Part shown: positions 34,007 through 43,229 of the stretch, piece after piece
Position numbering within the stretch: the stretch's first letter is position 1
Layout: each line of letters starts with the position of its first letter
Origin: Brevinematales bacterium
Lineage (GTDB): Bacteria > Spirochaetota > Brevinematia > Brevinematales > JAOACQ01
NCBI GenBank assembly: GCA_020052515.1
Contig: JAGVOW010000014.1
Coordinates: 1-59,022 of the forward strand
Length of the DNA: 59,022 nucleotides
Reading direction: 5' to 3'
Translations under genes and position numbers: made by a program
Notes under the pieces: generated by a model
The model's input: the letters and a program-made list of their open reading frames with translations, nothing else
What the model was told of the DNA's origin: nothing
The model's database searches: none

Positions 34007-34975
34007 ATGGCTTATTTTCTGGGCGTTGACCTCGGAGGAACAACTGTCAAAATGGGCATTGCCAGTGAAAGCGGAGAAATAAAGGATATAATGGAAATTC
34101 CAACATTAGCTGATTCAAACCATGCCAGTATCATTATCGAAAACATGAAACAGGCGGTTATAGATTTAATTACGAAAAACAAAGTTCTGGATATCCGCGC
34201 CATGGGGATAGGGGTTCCCGGATGCGCGCTGTCGGAACAGGGCGTGATTACTTCTCTTCCGAATATTCCTGTTTTTCAGGATTATCCTTTAGTAAAAGAG
34301 TTGAATAAAGATTTGAAAATTCCTATTTATCTGGACAATGACGCTAATAACGCGGCGCGCGGAGAGTTTGTTTTTGGATCGGGAAAAGGGAGAAAAAACT
34401 TTGTTTTTATTACACTTGGTACGGGTGTGGGCGGTGGGGTTTTCATCAATGGTGACTTATACGGCGGAGAGGCAAATTACGCGGGTGAGATTGGCCATAC
34501 TGTAATGGTTCCTGATGGAAGGCTTTGCGGCTGCGGCAATTATGGCTGTTGGGAGGCTTATAGTTCGGCTTCAGCTATGTCCCGGCGGGCAAAATTATTG
34601 ATTGAGAAAGGGTTGGATACTATTTTGAAGAAGCATTACCCCGATAAATTAAACGCAAAAGCTATTATGGACGCGGCAAAGGAAGGGGATGCCGCGGCTT
34701 TATTTGTCTTTGAAGAAGCGGCGCGCTTTACGGGAATAGGGGTAGCAAATTTGCTCAATATTTTCAATCCTTCAGCCTGCATTATTGGAGGAGGGGTTTC
34801 CCATGCGGGAAAATTTCTTCTGGACAGGGTACGCTTTTACGCTCAGTTATACGCTCTTCCGAAGGCCTTTGAAAAAGCGGAGATCTTACTGGCAAAACTG
34901 GGAAATCAGGCGGGAATATTAGGGGGAGCGGCGCTTGCTTTTATGAAATTCAAAAATGAGAGAGATTCATTATGA
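34007..34975 (+). CDS. ROK-family sugar kinase (glucokinase-like)
   Basis: Phosphorylates a hexose, most likely glucose, with ATP. 322 residues: phosphate loop GVDLGGTTVKMGIA, YLDNDANNAARGE with catalytic Asp, TLGTGVGGGVFINGD, GEIGHTVMV, and the zinc/sugar-binding CGCGNYGCWEAYSS typical of ROK kinases. There is no helix-turn-helix, so it is an enzyme rather than a repressor. It starts 18 bp after cheY and overlaps the next gene by 4 bp, so sugar phosphorylation appears co-transcribed with chemotaxis. Confidence 0.93.
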   Translation: MAYFLGVDLGGTTVKMGIASESGEIKDIMEIPTLADSNHASIIIENMKQAVIDLITKNKVLDIRAMGIGVPGCALSEQGVITSLPNIPVFQDYPLVKELNKDLKIPIYLDNDANNAARGEFVFGSGKGRKNFVFITLGTGVGGGVFINGDLYGGEANYAGEIGHTVMVPDGRLCGCGNYGCWEAYSSASAMSRRAKLLIEKGLDTILKKHYPDKLNAKAIMDAAKEGDAAALFVFEEAARFTGIGVANLLNIFNPSACIIGGGVSHAGKFLLDRVRFYAQLYALPKAFEKAEILLAKLGNQAGILGGAALAFMKFKNERDSL

Positions 34976-36096
34976 ATTGTTTTCTCCGTTTATTCTTATT
35001 TTCATGGGGCAGTATTTTTCTCTTCTTTTATTCTGCCTATGCTGGTATTTTGCTGGATGTCAGGGAAGTCCCTTATTCAAATCTGATAAGCGTTATTTCT
35101 AATCTCGATTTAAAAGCCGGATTGGAAGGTGTTGTTACAAGGCCGCCTTTTAAAACCTATGAGCAAGAAATTTTGGATTTCGATCAAGAAGTGGTTTATG
35201 ATTTTTTTGACACAGGCGGGCGCCTTCAAAGAGGATCTTTCTTAACCCCAATGGGGGATGAAAATACGCTGAAAGAACTTTCCTCCTATTTGAGAGAAAA
35301 AAAAATTATGCTTTGTGCCTGGGCCAATCTTTTCTTTCAGAAAAAGGGTTTTCTCCGCTCATTCTGGGCAAATACTGATTTTGTCCCGGAAGACAGAGCG
35401 AATTCAGATGTTTATCGCGTAGATATAAGGAATTCTGCCGCGGTTTCCAAACTCGCGAAGATAGCCGCTTCTATGAGAAGACTTCCCATTCAAAAATGGA
35501 TAATCGATCTAAGAAACATTCCTCCTCGGGAAAGAAGAGGTTATATTGATTTTGTCAGGGGGCAGTTTGGTTCGCAGGCAGTCATTGTTTCCGATGAGAT
35601 TCTGGATGGAAGAGAAGTCATTTTTTCAGCGCCTTACTGGCAATTGCGGAAAGATATTTTTCTAAATTTAGGGCCGCATTTTACCTTATTGGATAAGTTA
35701 GGGTTAAGAAAGGAAGGTTTTTATTTTATAGAAAGCGATAGCCTGTCAGTGGACAACTACTCAGCCTTGACCTTCCTGCTATTGGAAGGCTGTTCGGTAT
35801 TTATGCCTTACTCCATGATGAAATCTTACTTGGAAACAACTTTCGGCCGCATTTATCAGGATAGAAGTTTTCAAAGAAAAATACTGTCGGATGAAAGAAT
35901 GTTTTATTATTCCAGGAAAACATTGATAGCTTTTAATTTTTCTGAAACTTTTGGTGTCTGGAAAACAAAAAATGGGATTTTTCGAAAAGGTTTTTATAAA
36001 AGCATTCTGGGGAGTTCTATTTTAAACAGCAGTCCGGAGAACCTCTTTTTCTTTTTGTTTCCGCAGAGCATTGCTGTCTGGGATCTGGAGAAGTAA
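34972..36096 (+). CDS. Exported protein of unknown function
   Basis: I do not recognise this 374-residue protein. An N-terminal signal sequence (about 1-24, FLFFYSAYAG) is followed by a domain with alternating strands and helices: GILLDVREVPYSNL, VVYDFFDTGGRLQRGS, KWIIDLRNIP, REGFYFIESDSLSV-like segments (the exact start of that last one is RKEGFYF). A TIM-barrel-like fold similar to glycoside-hydrolase-like exported proteins is possible but I see no catalytic signature. It overlaps the ROK gene by 4 bp and abuts the next gene. Confidence 0.6.
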   Translation: MNCFLRLFLFSWGSIFLFFYSAYAGILLDVREVPYSNLISVISNLDLKAGLEGVVTRPPFKTYEQEILDFDQEVVYDFFDTGGRLQRGSFLTPMGDENTLKELSSYLREKKIMLCAWANLFFQKKGFLRSFWANTDFVPEDRANSDVYRVDIRNSAAVSKLAKIAASMRRLPIQKWIIDLRNIPPRERRGYIDFVRGQFGSQAVIVSDEILDGREVIFSAPYWQLRKDIFLNLGPHFTLLDKLGLRKEGFYFIESDSLSVDNYSALTFLLLEGCSVFMPYSMMKSYLETTFGRIYQDRSFQRKILSDERMFYYSRKTLIAFNFSETFGVWKTKNGIFRKGFYKSILGSSILNSSPENLFFFLFPQSIAVWDLEK

Positions 36097-36744
36097 ATGG
36101 GAAGGAGAAAAACGCCTCATAGAGGTTTTCTTTCTTTATTGATTCTGGTCATTTTAGCGGCTGGATGCATTGGCGTCTGGCGGTTTTCGCTCGAGAAAAG
36201 AAAAGTTTCTATCCAGGAAGCCATAGCGAATATTAAGTCGGAATATGAATTTGCTGATTTAAAAATACTCCAGAGAAAAGAGAATTCAACTTCGTTCTTT
36301 TTGACTCTGCTGACCAGCGAGACAAATAAAGTTTTTGAAAAAGGCTTTGAACTACCGGGCAAAGATGTTTTTATCAGCTCTAAAGTCATTGTGATTGAAG
36401 CCTATGGTGAAAAAAAGGCTTTTGTTTTTCCGCAAGCTGTTTATTCGGACGTTATTCCGGAAAAAGAAGGTTTTTCTCTGATTCCTTATTATGTAGAAAA
36501 TAATTTCCCGAGAAATTATTTTTTTGATAAAGAAAATGATGATTTTGTTGACCTTATGAGGAAAGTGTACAGGGCGGCGGATTCCGGCAATGAGGAATCA
36601 AGAGGATGGGGAAAGGATTCTTTTCGCGTGGTTTTGATTCTGGAAGCATCGCTTCATCAGGCTGATTTTAAGCCATTTGAGGAAGGCAGAGTTTATAAAT
36701 TGGTTTTGCATCCGAATGGGGGGCTGGAAATTGCAGGGAAATAA
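36097..36744 (+). CDS. Membrane-anchored protein, possible distant relative of the 36936-37829 product
   Basis: Not recognised as a named family. 215 residues with one N-terminal membrane span (about 11-29, cysteine in LAAGCIGV but no proper lipobox) and a periplasmic-type domain. Segments such as KVIVIEAYGEKKAFVFPQAV, YSDVIPEKEGFSLIPYY and NNFPRN line up loosely with the neighbouring membrane protein, suggesting an old duplication. It starts immediately after the preceding stop. Confidence 0.55.
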   Translation: MGRRKTPHRGFLSLLILVILAAGCIGVWRFSLEKRKVSIQEAIANIKSEYEFADLKILQRKENSTSFFLTLLTSETNKVFEKGFELPGKDVFISSKVIVIEAYGEKKAFVFPQAVYSDVIPEKEGFSLIPYYVENNFPRNYFFDKENDDFVDLMRKVYRAADSGNEESRGWGKDSFRVVLILEASLHQADFKPFEEGRVYKLVLHPNGGLEIAGK

Positions 36745-36935
36745 GTTGGGGAAAGGCTCCCCAAAGTCGGGGAGATATTCCCCAATCTGGGGGAAGAATT
36801 TGGGATGACCGCAAATAAGTAGCAAAGCCGCAACTCTCGTTCTCGTGGAGCATGTCATTTCGACAGCGACGTGCGCTTTCGCGCGCGACACAAACCACAG
36901 ATGGTTTGAAAAGATGGGTTTTGGGAGGGCATTTT
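36745..36935. repeat. Repeat-rich spacer inside the envelope-protein run
   Basis: Contains GGGGAAAGGCTCCCC-type and GGGGAGATATTCCCC inverted repeats (about 36749-36795) and a GTCATTTCGACAGCG segment with a GC-rich GCGCTTTCGCGCGC hairpin (about 36855-36890). The ribosome site GGAGGG for the next gene follows. An in-frame ATG at 36852 lies inside the repeat and is not used as the start. Confidence 0.6.
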
Positions 36936-37829
36936 ATGGAATTTTTAAGTTTTGGTAAAGACCTGGAAACTGCTATGCAGGCGTTTGTGTCTGTGGCAAA
37001 AGCTTTGATATTAATAGCCCGTTTTTTATTCCTGACTCTCTGGGGATGGTTGATTATTGTTGCCGCTCTCATTTCTATTATTGTCGCGAAATCGAGGAAT
37101 AAGAATGGTGAGATAACAGCGGGTGGTTTTTTAGGCTCACTAGCAGAGGTTTTCTTCTGGTTTTACTCTCATATGACTTCTGTGTTAATAGGAATTATTT
37201 TGCTTTTTTCTGTGACTTTTGTTTACAATACGGTGAAAGATCTTTCTTATTCTCTAAATTTGTTTCGGGAAGTAAAGACACTGGAAGCGGCGCTGAAAAA
37301 TCTGAAAGCGGAAAGAAAACTTCTGGAAGTAAACGCTTCTCTTGTAACAGATAAAGATACCGCAAAGATAAATGTCCGCATGAAATACTTTGCCTATTCT
37401 CCCGTGAAAGACGAGGATATTTTTACCGGCGAGGCGGTTTATTCCATAGAAGGGAAGAAGTTGTTTGTTGATTTTGGAACAATTAATTTTGACTATTCTC
37501 TTGTAGAAAAAGGCCTCGCTAAAAACATTACTTTTCCGAATAAAATTTATTCTGACTCAGTCAGCTACGAGAATGGAATGAGTATTTTTGCCCAATCTGA
37601 AGGGATGCCGCTTTCTTTTAAACTGGACAACCAGGAGCTCTATTTGATGAAGCAGCCGGATTACAAAAAAGAGATTTTAGAGATTTTGTCCGCTTTCTCT
37701 TCACCTGAAAAAGCCAGGTCTTTAGGATTGAGGGCCGCTTATGGAGAGGCGCTTTCTGTTTATCCCGCGGCAACGGCCAGAACGGTCAGTTTCTATTCTA
37801 CCGCTACTGGCGGTATTATTATGAAATGA
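36936..37829 (+). CDS. Membrane protein of unknown function
   Basis: 297 residues from ATG 36936 behind GGGAGGG. Two or three membrane spans lie in the N-terminal 110 residues (around 25-50 and 78-98), followed by a helical linker (LEAALKNLKAERKLLEV) and a soluble domain with FTGEAVYSIEGKKLFVDFG, FPNKIYSDSVSYENGMSIF. The latter resembles the 36097-36744 product. Family unknown. Its stop overlaps the nadD start (ATGA). Confidence 0.6.
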   Translation: MEFLSFGKDLETAMQAFVSVAKALILIARFLFLTLWGWLIIVAALISIIVAKSRNKNGEITAGGFLGSLAEVFFWFYSHMTSVLIGIILLFSVTFVYNTVKDLSYSLNLFREVKTLEAALKNLKAERKLLEVNASLVTDKDTAKINVRMKYFAYSPVKDEDIFTGEAVYSIEGKKLFVDFGTINFDYSLVEKGLAKNITFPNKIYSDSVSYENGMSIFAQSEGMPLSFKLDNQELYLMKQPDYKKEILEILSAFSSPEKARSLGLRAAYGEALSVYPAATARTVSFYSTATGGIIMK

Positions 37830-38533
37830 AGTTTATGAAGAAAATAAAAGTCGGTATTTTGGGCGGCGCTTTTAATCCGCCTCATCAGGCCCATCTTCTT
37901 CTAGCCGATTACGCGTTTGCGTGCTGCGGCCTTGAAAAACTTATTTTTGTGCCTCTTTACGAGCCTCCACACAAGGAGATGCAAGATTCTTTTACACCGG
38001 AACTTCGTTCTTTAATGATTAAAATCGCCTGTTTTTTTATTGAGCCGGAAGAGCTGATGCGAATTTTCGAAGAAAAAGGCTGGAAAAGCGCTGGAAAGGA
38101 TTTTTTGATTACTTACAAAAGTCTTTTTGCGAAGAAGCATAATCCAAAAATAGAAGTGTCAGATTCTGAGATTGAGAGAAAAGGCGTTTCTTATACAATA
38201 GATACAGTGAAGGAATTTTTAGAGAAAAATCCAGACTGGAATATTTCCCTGATTATGGGGATGGATCAGGCAACGGCTCTAGAAAGCTGGAAAGATTGGA
38301 AAGAGCTTTCAAGGCTTGTTTCATTCTGTGTGGCGGATAGGGGCGAAATGGATAGGGAAGAAGTGAAAAAAAAGTTTCCCTTTATGAATTTTTTCCCTTT
38401 TCCTGACATTTCTCTCTCTTCTACATTGATTCGTGAGAACTGGAAAGAGGGGAAAAGCAGCCGGGGACTCCTGCCATTAATCCTCGAGGATTTTTATGAT
38501 TTTATGATTTCAGTGATAAGTGAGAAAACATAG
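37826..38533 (+). CDS. nadD: Nicotinate-nucleotide adenylyltransferase
   Basis: Adenylates nicotinate mononucleotide in NAD synthesis. 235 residues: nucleotide-binding GILGGAFNPPHQAHL, IMGMDQATALESW and the C-terminal SLSSTLIREN signature (ISSTxIR type). ATG 37826 overlaps the upstream stop; ATG 37835 is an alternative start. The last 40 bp overlap the 3' end of the convergent LacI-sensor/LuxR gene. No rsfS or obgE gene follows, unlike common contexts. Confidence 0.92.
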   Translation: MKFMKKIKVGILGGAFNPPHQAHLLLADYAFACCGLEKLIFVPLYEPPHKEMQDSFTPELRSLMIKIACFFIEPEELMRIFEEKGWKSAGKDFLITYKSLFAKKHNPKIEVSDSEIERKGVSYTIDTVKEFLEKNPDWNISLIMGMDQATALESWKDWKELSRLVSFCVADRGEMDREEVKKKFPFMNFFPFPDISLSSTLIRENWKEGKSSRGLLPLILEDFYDFMISVISEKT

Positions 38534-40977
38534 GATTGGTAACCAAACCGATTGATTTGAAAAGTTTTCATCAGGTTAAAAAACTCGTTTCTGGTGGAAA
38601 CGCCCATTTTCTGATAAACGGAAGTTAAATGGTCTTTGACTGTTCCCTCGGAAATAAACAAGGCATCGGCTATTTCTTTGGGCCTATACCCTTTCATCAG
38701 AAGAAGTATCACTTCCTCTTCTCTGGGAGAAACATGCCTTTCTTTGAAAAAAGTACTATCTGGAAGCAATGAATTGATCAGCATAGGTTTAATATCCAGA
38801 GCGTTCCAGCGAATTCCTTCAATCGTATATCCTCTATAAACAGGATTTCCCTTTATCAGAAGGGTGAAAATTTTCCCGTCCGGCCTTTGAACCCGGAGCT
38901 CTATAAAATTAATCAACTCTTTATCGATGATTTTAGAAAAATATTCTTGCAGTTTTTCTTTTTCATCTGGATGTACAAATTCTAAGAATGATAAACCTTT
39001 TTTTATGTCTTCTACTGCGAAGCCAAGAATTTCCAAACCAGTATTGTTGACAAAAGTAATCCTAAAATTCAGATCGGTTTCTAGAATAATGGAGGGAAGC
39101 AGAAGGGCCATTTCCTTGTATCTTTCTTCACTTTTTTTAAGCATTTCCTCTGCTCTTCTCTTTTCAACAATTTCCAATTCCAGCTGAGCGTTTGTGCGGG
39201 ACAGGTTTGCGGTTCGTTCTTTCACCTGCTCTTCCAAAATTTTAGCCTGGTTTCTAATTTGATCAATGAGAAGGCCTCTCGCTAACGCGATATTAATCTG
39301 GATTCGCAGTGTTTCTGAAATTTTCCAATCCTTCGCGCTGGCGTCAAATAAAACAAAACCAATCTGCTCGTCCCTCTCATATAGGTCCTGAGCTATAAAA
39401 GCAAAAGCACCAACGTTTTCCATAATTTCCTGAGGCAAAATTTCCTTTGTCGGAAAAACTATCTCTTTTCTTTGAAGATTGATTCTTTCGCCTTTTCTCA
39501 AACCAAAAATGAGCTTTGAATTTTCTAATGGCTTGCGGGGGTTCTCATAAAGAGCTAAATAGCATTCATTTATGCCTAAAGAAGGAAGTTCTTCAGACAA
39601 AACATCCATCTGTTCCTCTATACTTAAGGAAACGGCCAACTTGCCGCTAATCTGGTTGATTTTTTCTCCTTTACGCTCTTTATAGATTTTTTGGAATATC
39701 CCATCGTCCGAAGAGCTAAGCATAATTCTAGCCTCGTGAAGTAAATCCTCCGCTTGTAATAGTATTTTCTTGTCAGCTAGATAGGGTGTAACAAAAGCGC
39801 GAAAAACAGAAAGAAAGTGCTGGAGGTTTCGAACATTTCTTTCGTTAGCCCATTCTTCTTTAGCTATATTATTCCAGGTCAAAAGAAAAATAGAGTTTTT
39901 TTCTTCCTTCAAGTTTTTTATTAAAGATTCAAATAAAATTTTTGTCCAGTTTCTCCAGGATTTATTAGGATTTTTTTTGTTTTGCTGGTATGTTGCTAAA
40001 ATACTTTGAAGTATTTCTTCCTTATTGCTCAAAAGAGCGTCAATTGGATCTTCTGTCGGCTGAATGCTTCGTAGATCGGCGGCTATGCGCTGGACATGGT
40101 GAAAAAAGCAGCCACAGGATTCCCGGATAATCAGTTCTGTGGAAAGCCCTACAACTGGAGGAATATTTTCGCCTTTGATCTGTTGAACCATCAATTCGGC
40201 GGCTTTTCTCCCCTGTTCATACAGCGGCTGTTTTACTGTAGTGAGTTTTGCGTCCTGGCTGAATTGAGTATCGTCAAAACCGACTATGGGTATATTATCA
40301 AAACCGGTCCTGCCGCGCCTGAGAAGTTCTTCCAGGGCTCCGGCGGCCATATCGTCGTTTGATGCGACTATCGCGTCTATTTTAACATTCCTTTCATCTA
40401 ACAAGGTGGTGATAGCTGATTTCCCAGATGAAAATAAAAAGTTGCCAATAACTGTCAAATCAGAATTATAAGGTATGTGATGAGCCTCAAGAGATTTTAA
40501 AAATATACGGAAACGAATATTGGCTTCTTCATTGCCTTTTGGCCCGCTGATAAAGGCTAGATTTTTGTAGCCATGGGACTCAATTAAATGATTCATTAAA
40601 TCAGTCATACCCTTTTCATTGTCCACCAAAATGGCTGGTATATCGGCGTATTCCTCTTCTATAGTCAACTTTGGAATAGGGGGTAATTTTTTTAAAATTT
40701 CTTCAAATTCTTCTTTAGAAAGAAGATTGCGAAGTGTTGGGGCAAAAATAATAATACCGTCCATATTTTTCTTGGTAATAAAATCAAAAAAAATATTTCT
40801 ATTTTTTTCCCATTCATAAAGAGAATTTAACCGCCCGGCGGCAAAACAGAAAAAATTGATATTTTTTTCGAAAGCGTAATCAGCAATACCAGACAAAATA
40901 GCAGCCTGATAGGGCGGATTTATCCAATCCGTCAGTACACCAATAGTAATAGAAGAATTTGCTGAGGTTTCTATCAA
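38494..40977 (-). CDS. LacI-type sugar sensor fused to PAS and LuxR-type DNA-binding domains
   Basis: An 827-residue cytoplasmic regulator. Residues 10-300 form a LacI/GalR-type periplasmic-binding-protein sensor (TIGVLTDWI, GIIIFAP, YKNLAFISGP, IVASNDDMAAGALE, VGFDDTQFSQ) without the usual N-terminal LacI helix-turn-helix. A helical region, a GAF-like region (about 450-580), a coiled coil and a PAS domain (about 630-740) follow. A LuxR helix-turn-helix ends the protein (about 750-804: SPREEEVILLLMKGY, IADALFISEGTVKDHL). It probably couples ligand binding to transcription; ligand and targets are unknown. Its start overlaps the transglycosylase stop (ATGA). Confidence 0.88.
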   Translation of the reverse strand: MIETSANSSITIGVLTDWINPPYQAAILSGIADYAFEKNINFFCFAAGRLNSLYEWEKNRNIFFDFITKKNMDGIIIFAPTLRNLLSKEEFEEILKKLPPIPKLTIEEEYADIPAILVDNEKGMTDLMNHLIESHGYKNLAFISGPKGNEEANIRFRIFLKSLEAHHIPYNSDLTVIGNFLFSSGKSAITTLLDERNVKIDAIVASNDDMAAGALEELLRRGRTGFDNIPIVGFDDTQFSQDAKLTTVKQPLYEQGRKAAELMVQQIKGENIPPVVGLSTELIIRESCGCFFHHVQRIAADLRSIQPTEDPIDALLSNKEEILQSILATYQQNKKNPNKSWRNWTKILFESLIKNLKEEKNSIFLLTWNNIAKEEWANERNVRNLQHFLSVFRAFVTPYLADKKILLQAEDLLHEARIMLSSSDDGIFQKIYKERKGEKINQISGKLAVSLSIEEQMDVLSEELPSLGINECYLALYENPRKPLENSKLIFGLRKGERINLQRKEIVFPTKEILPQEIMENVGAFAFIAQDLYERDEQIGFVLFDASAKDWKISETLRIQINIALARGLLIDQIRNQAKILEEQVKERTANLSRTNAQLELEIVEKRRAEEMLKKSEERYKEMALLLPSIILETDLNFRITFVNNTGLEILGFAVEDIKKGLSFLEFVHPDEKEKLQEYFSKIIDKELINFIELRVQRPDGKIFTLLIKGNPVYRGYTIEGIRWNALDIKPMLINSLLPDSTFFKERHVSPREEEVILLLMKGYRPKEIADALFISEGTVKDHLTSVYQKMGVSTRNEFFNLMKTFQINRFGYQSYVFSLITEIIKS

Positions 40978-43229
40978 GGGATCATCTCCTTTTTAGGATA
41001 GAGCATTGCCGCGAAGCCTGAAGTGGAACTTTCATAGATATCTTTATATCGGAAATAATTGCAGAAAACTTTCTTTACATACTCTCTGGTTTCCTGATAA
41101 GGAATTAATTCCATCAGCTCAATGTCGTTGGCCGGATGAAATTTTGCCTTTGTTTTTTCTATAATCCGGATGCCGCCATTGTAGGAAGCGACAGCTTTTA
41201 GGAGCCCGTAATTAATAATATTGTCATTCAAAAAGAAAGAGCCTAGAATAATGTTGTGCAAAGGATTATAGAGGTCCGCTTTTTTTTTGTCTAAGGCTTT
41301 TTTTGAAATAAGCCTTGCTGTAGATGGCATAATCTGCATAAGGCCCCTTGCGCCTGCCCAGGAACGGGCATTTGGGATAAACATACTTTCCCCGCGAATG
41401 ACCGCATAAACCAGGCTCTTGTCAGTCAATCGATTGCCCAATTTACTAAGAGCAAGTTTAATTTCGCTGTCATAAGGAGTTGGATACAGAAGAATTTGCC
41501 ATTCCTTTGGTAAAAAAGGAAAATTCTCTTTTAAATAAGATTCATCGGCCAGCGAAGAATAGAGCGGGGAAGCTTTTTTAAAGTCTTTATTCCTGACTAA
41601 TTCTTGCAAAACAAGAAAATTTTGAAGGTTTGGATCAGACAGCTCTTCTGAAGAAAGAATAGCCTTCGCCTTTTCAATTAGTCCCAGCCGGGTATGAACC
41701 ATGAACTGAACATAATTTTCCGATTTTTTCATTTTCTTTAAACAACCACTATCCCACTCGAGAATTTCATCTGGGTTCAATTTTTTGTTCAAAAACAAAA
41801 TTCTTTCTTTTATAGCCTCTTTTTCGGAATTATCTTTCCAGACATAGAGAATTTTTCCGAGATAAAGCTTTAAAGCGGTGTCATCTGAATCTGAAAAATT
41901 CTTTTCCAAAGTATGGATATAATTCTCAAAAGGAATTTTTTCTTTCTCTAATATTTGCTGAATAAAGTTTTTTGCGTAGAAAGCGTAATATCCATCAGGT
42001 GTTTTCGAGATAGTGCCTTCAAAAGCTTTCAGGGCCGCGTCGTATTCTTTCATTTGTAAATAAGAGTATCCTTCCCAAAAAGAGACGCCTTCGCTTAAAA
42101 TACTGTAGTTAGAAATTAGGTTTAATTTTTGGTAGGTTTTTTCGATAACATTCGTGATAGCGTCATATTTTTTGAAGGCAAGTAAATTCCGAATAGTAAA
42201 CTCAAGGTTCTTTCGCGCGTAGCCGGTGTCAATATTACCATCCAAAAAGTTTTCATAGTAGCTTAAAGCTTTTGAGTCGTTGTAGCGTGCTTTCTTAGAA
42301 AGTTTGCGCAGAAGCTGGTAATAATAGTAGCCTCGCACAGAGCTGGAATGACTTTTGACGGGCTTTTCACTGATACGCAAGAGTGATTCCATTTCAGCGG
42401 CAATTTCAGGATAGCTTTCTTTCAAGGCCAATAACCATCTAAATTTACCAGGATGAGAAAGCATCTCTAACGCAAGCGCCTCAGTTTCTTCAAAATCGGT
42501 CTTATATTCATTTATATAACGGATAGATAAGACAGCGGATTCATCATTAAGCCCCATCTTATTCAAAGAATTCAAAATGAATTTTTTTTCTGCCTGGGAG
42601 TAGAAACCCCAATTATCCCGTACCGCTTGACTATAAAAATCACGGCAATCTTCTTCTAAAAAAGAAATTTCGGCAATCGCCTTCCCGGCCAATTTTGTTT
42701 GGCCCTGTAGATAATAAAGCCGGGCCAATGTAAAACAAACTTCATCCTTTTTATAATAGGGTGAAATATTCTTGTTTTCCTCTATCATTTTCAGCGCTTT
42801 TTTAGCCCTGTCTTCCTTTTCATAAAGCGTCGACAGCTCAAGCATAGCATCCGTCTTTGAGAGGGAATTTTCTCCATTTTCTAAAATACCCAGTAGAATA
42901 TCTTTTGACTTTTTATAATCTTTGATTCTTTCATAAGCTTTTGCTTTCAGAAGCTCCACATCGTCATTTAAGATAAAAAAGCGATTTTTCCCGCCTAGAT
43001 CACAAAGAGTCTGAATTAGATTTTTCAGATCTTTTTCTTTGACATTGTTTCTTTCTAAGAGGAAGAAACATTTCTTGTAAGTTTCCAGTTCTTGATACTG
43101 GCTTTCCATAACTGTTTGCAGAAAAAACTCACGGGTAGGTTCTAAAGAAAAAACCACAGCGGAGAAAAAAAGTATTGAAGAAACAATGATTTCCGTTTTC
43201 AGGAATTTTTTTGAAGATGTATAGCTCAC
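40974..43229 (-). CDS. Lytic murein transglycosylase (SLT domain) with TPR-like N-terminus
   Basis: Cleaves peptidoglycan glycan strands, forming 1,6-anhydro ends. 751 residues: signal/anchor sequence (about 12-32), a long helical solenoid with TPR-like repeats (about 40-590), and a C-terminal SLT domain with catalytic Glu614 in VIRGESMF, GLMQIMPSTA, NIILGSFFL and AVASYNGG. Architecture resembles Slt70. It overlaps DUF2225 by 4 bp upstream and the LacI-sensor/LuxR gene by 4 bp downstream. Confidence 0.93.
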   Translation of the reverse strand: MSYTSSKKFLKTEIIVSSILFFSAVVFSLEPTREFFLQTVMESQYQELETYKKCFFLLERNNVKEKDLKNLIQTLCDLGGKNRFFILNDDVELLKAKAYERIKDYKKSKDILLGILENGENSLSKTDAMLELSTLYEKEDRAKKALKMIEENKNISPYYKKDEVCFTLARLYYLQGQTKLAGKAIAEISFLEEDCRDFYSQAVRDNWGFYSQAEKKFILNSLNKMGLNDESAVLSIRYINEYKTDFEETEALALEMLSHPGKFRWLLALKESYPEIAAEMESLLRISEKPVKSHSSSVRGYYYYQLLRKLSKKARYNDSKALSYYENFLDGNIDTGYARKNLEFTIRNLLAFKKYDAITNVIEKTYQKLNLISNYSILSEGVSFWEGYSYLQMKEYDAALKAFEGTISKTPDGYYAFYAKNFIQQILEKEKIPFENYIHTLEKNFSDSDDTALKLYLGKILYVWKDNSEKEAIKERILFLNKKLNPDEILEWDSGCLKKMKKSENYVQFMVHTRLGLIEKAKAILSSEELSDPNLQNFLVLQELVRNKDFKKASPLYSSLADESYLKENFPFLPKEWQILLYPTPYDSEIKLALSKLGNRLTDKSLVYAVIRGESMFIPNARSWAGARGLMQIMPSTARLISKKALDKKKADLYNPLHNIILGSFFLNDNIINYGLLKAVASYNGGIRIIEKTKAKFHPANDIELMELIPYQETREYVKKVFCNYFRYKDIYESSTSGFAAMLYPKKEMIP

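Noticed and set aside
34972-36096. Exported protein considered as a glycoside hydrolase
   Set aside because: The alternating strand-helix pattern is suggestive, but no catalytic Asp/Glu signature of a known family could be identified.
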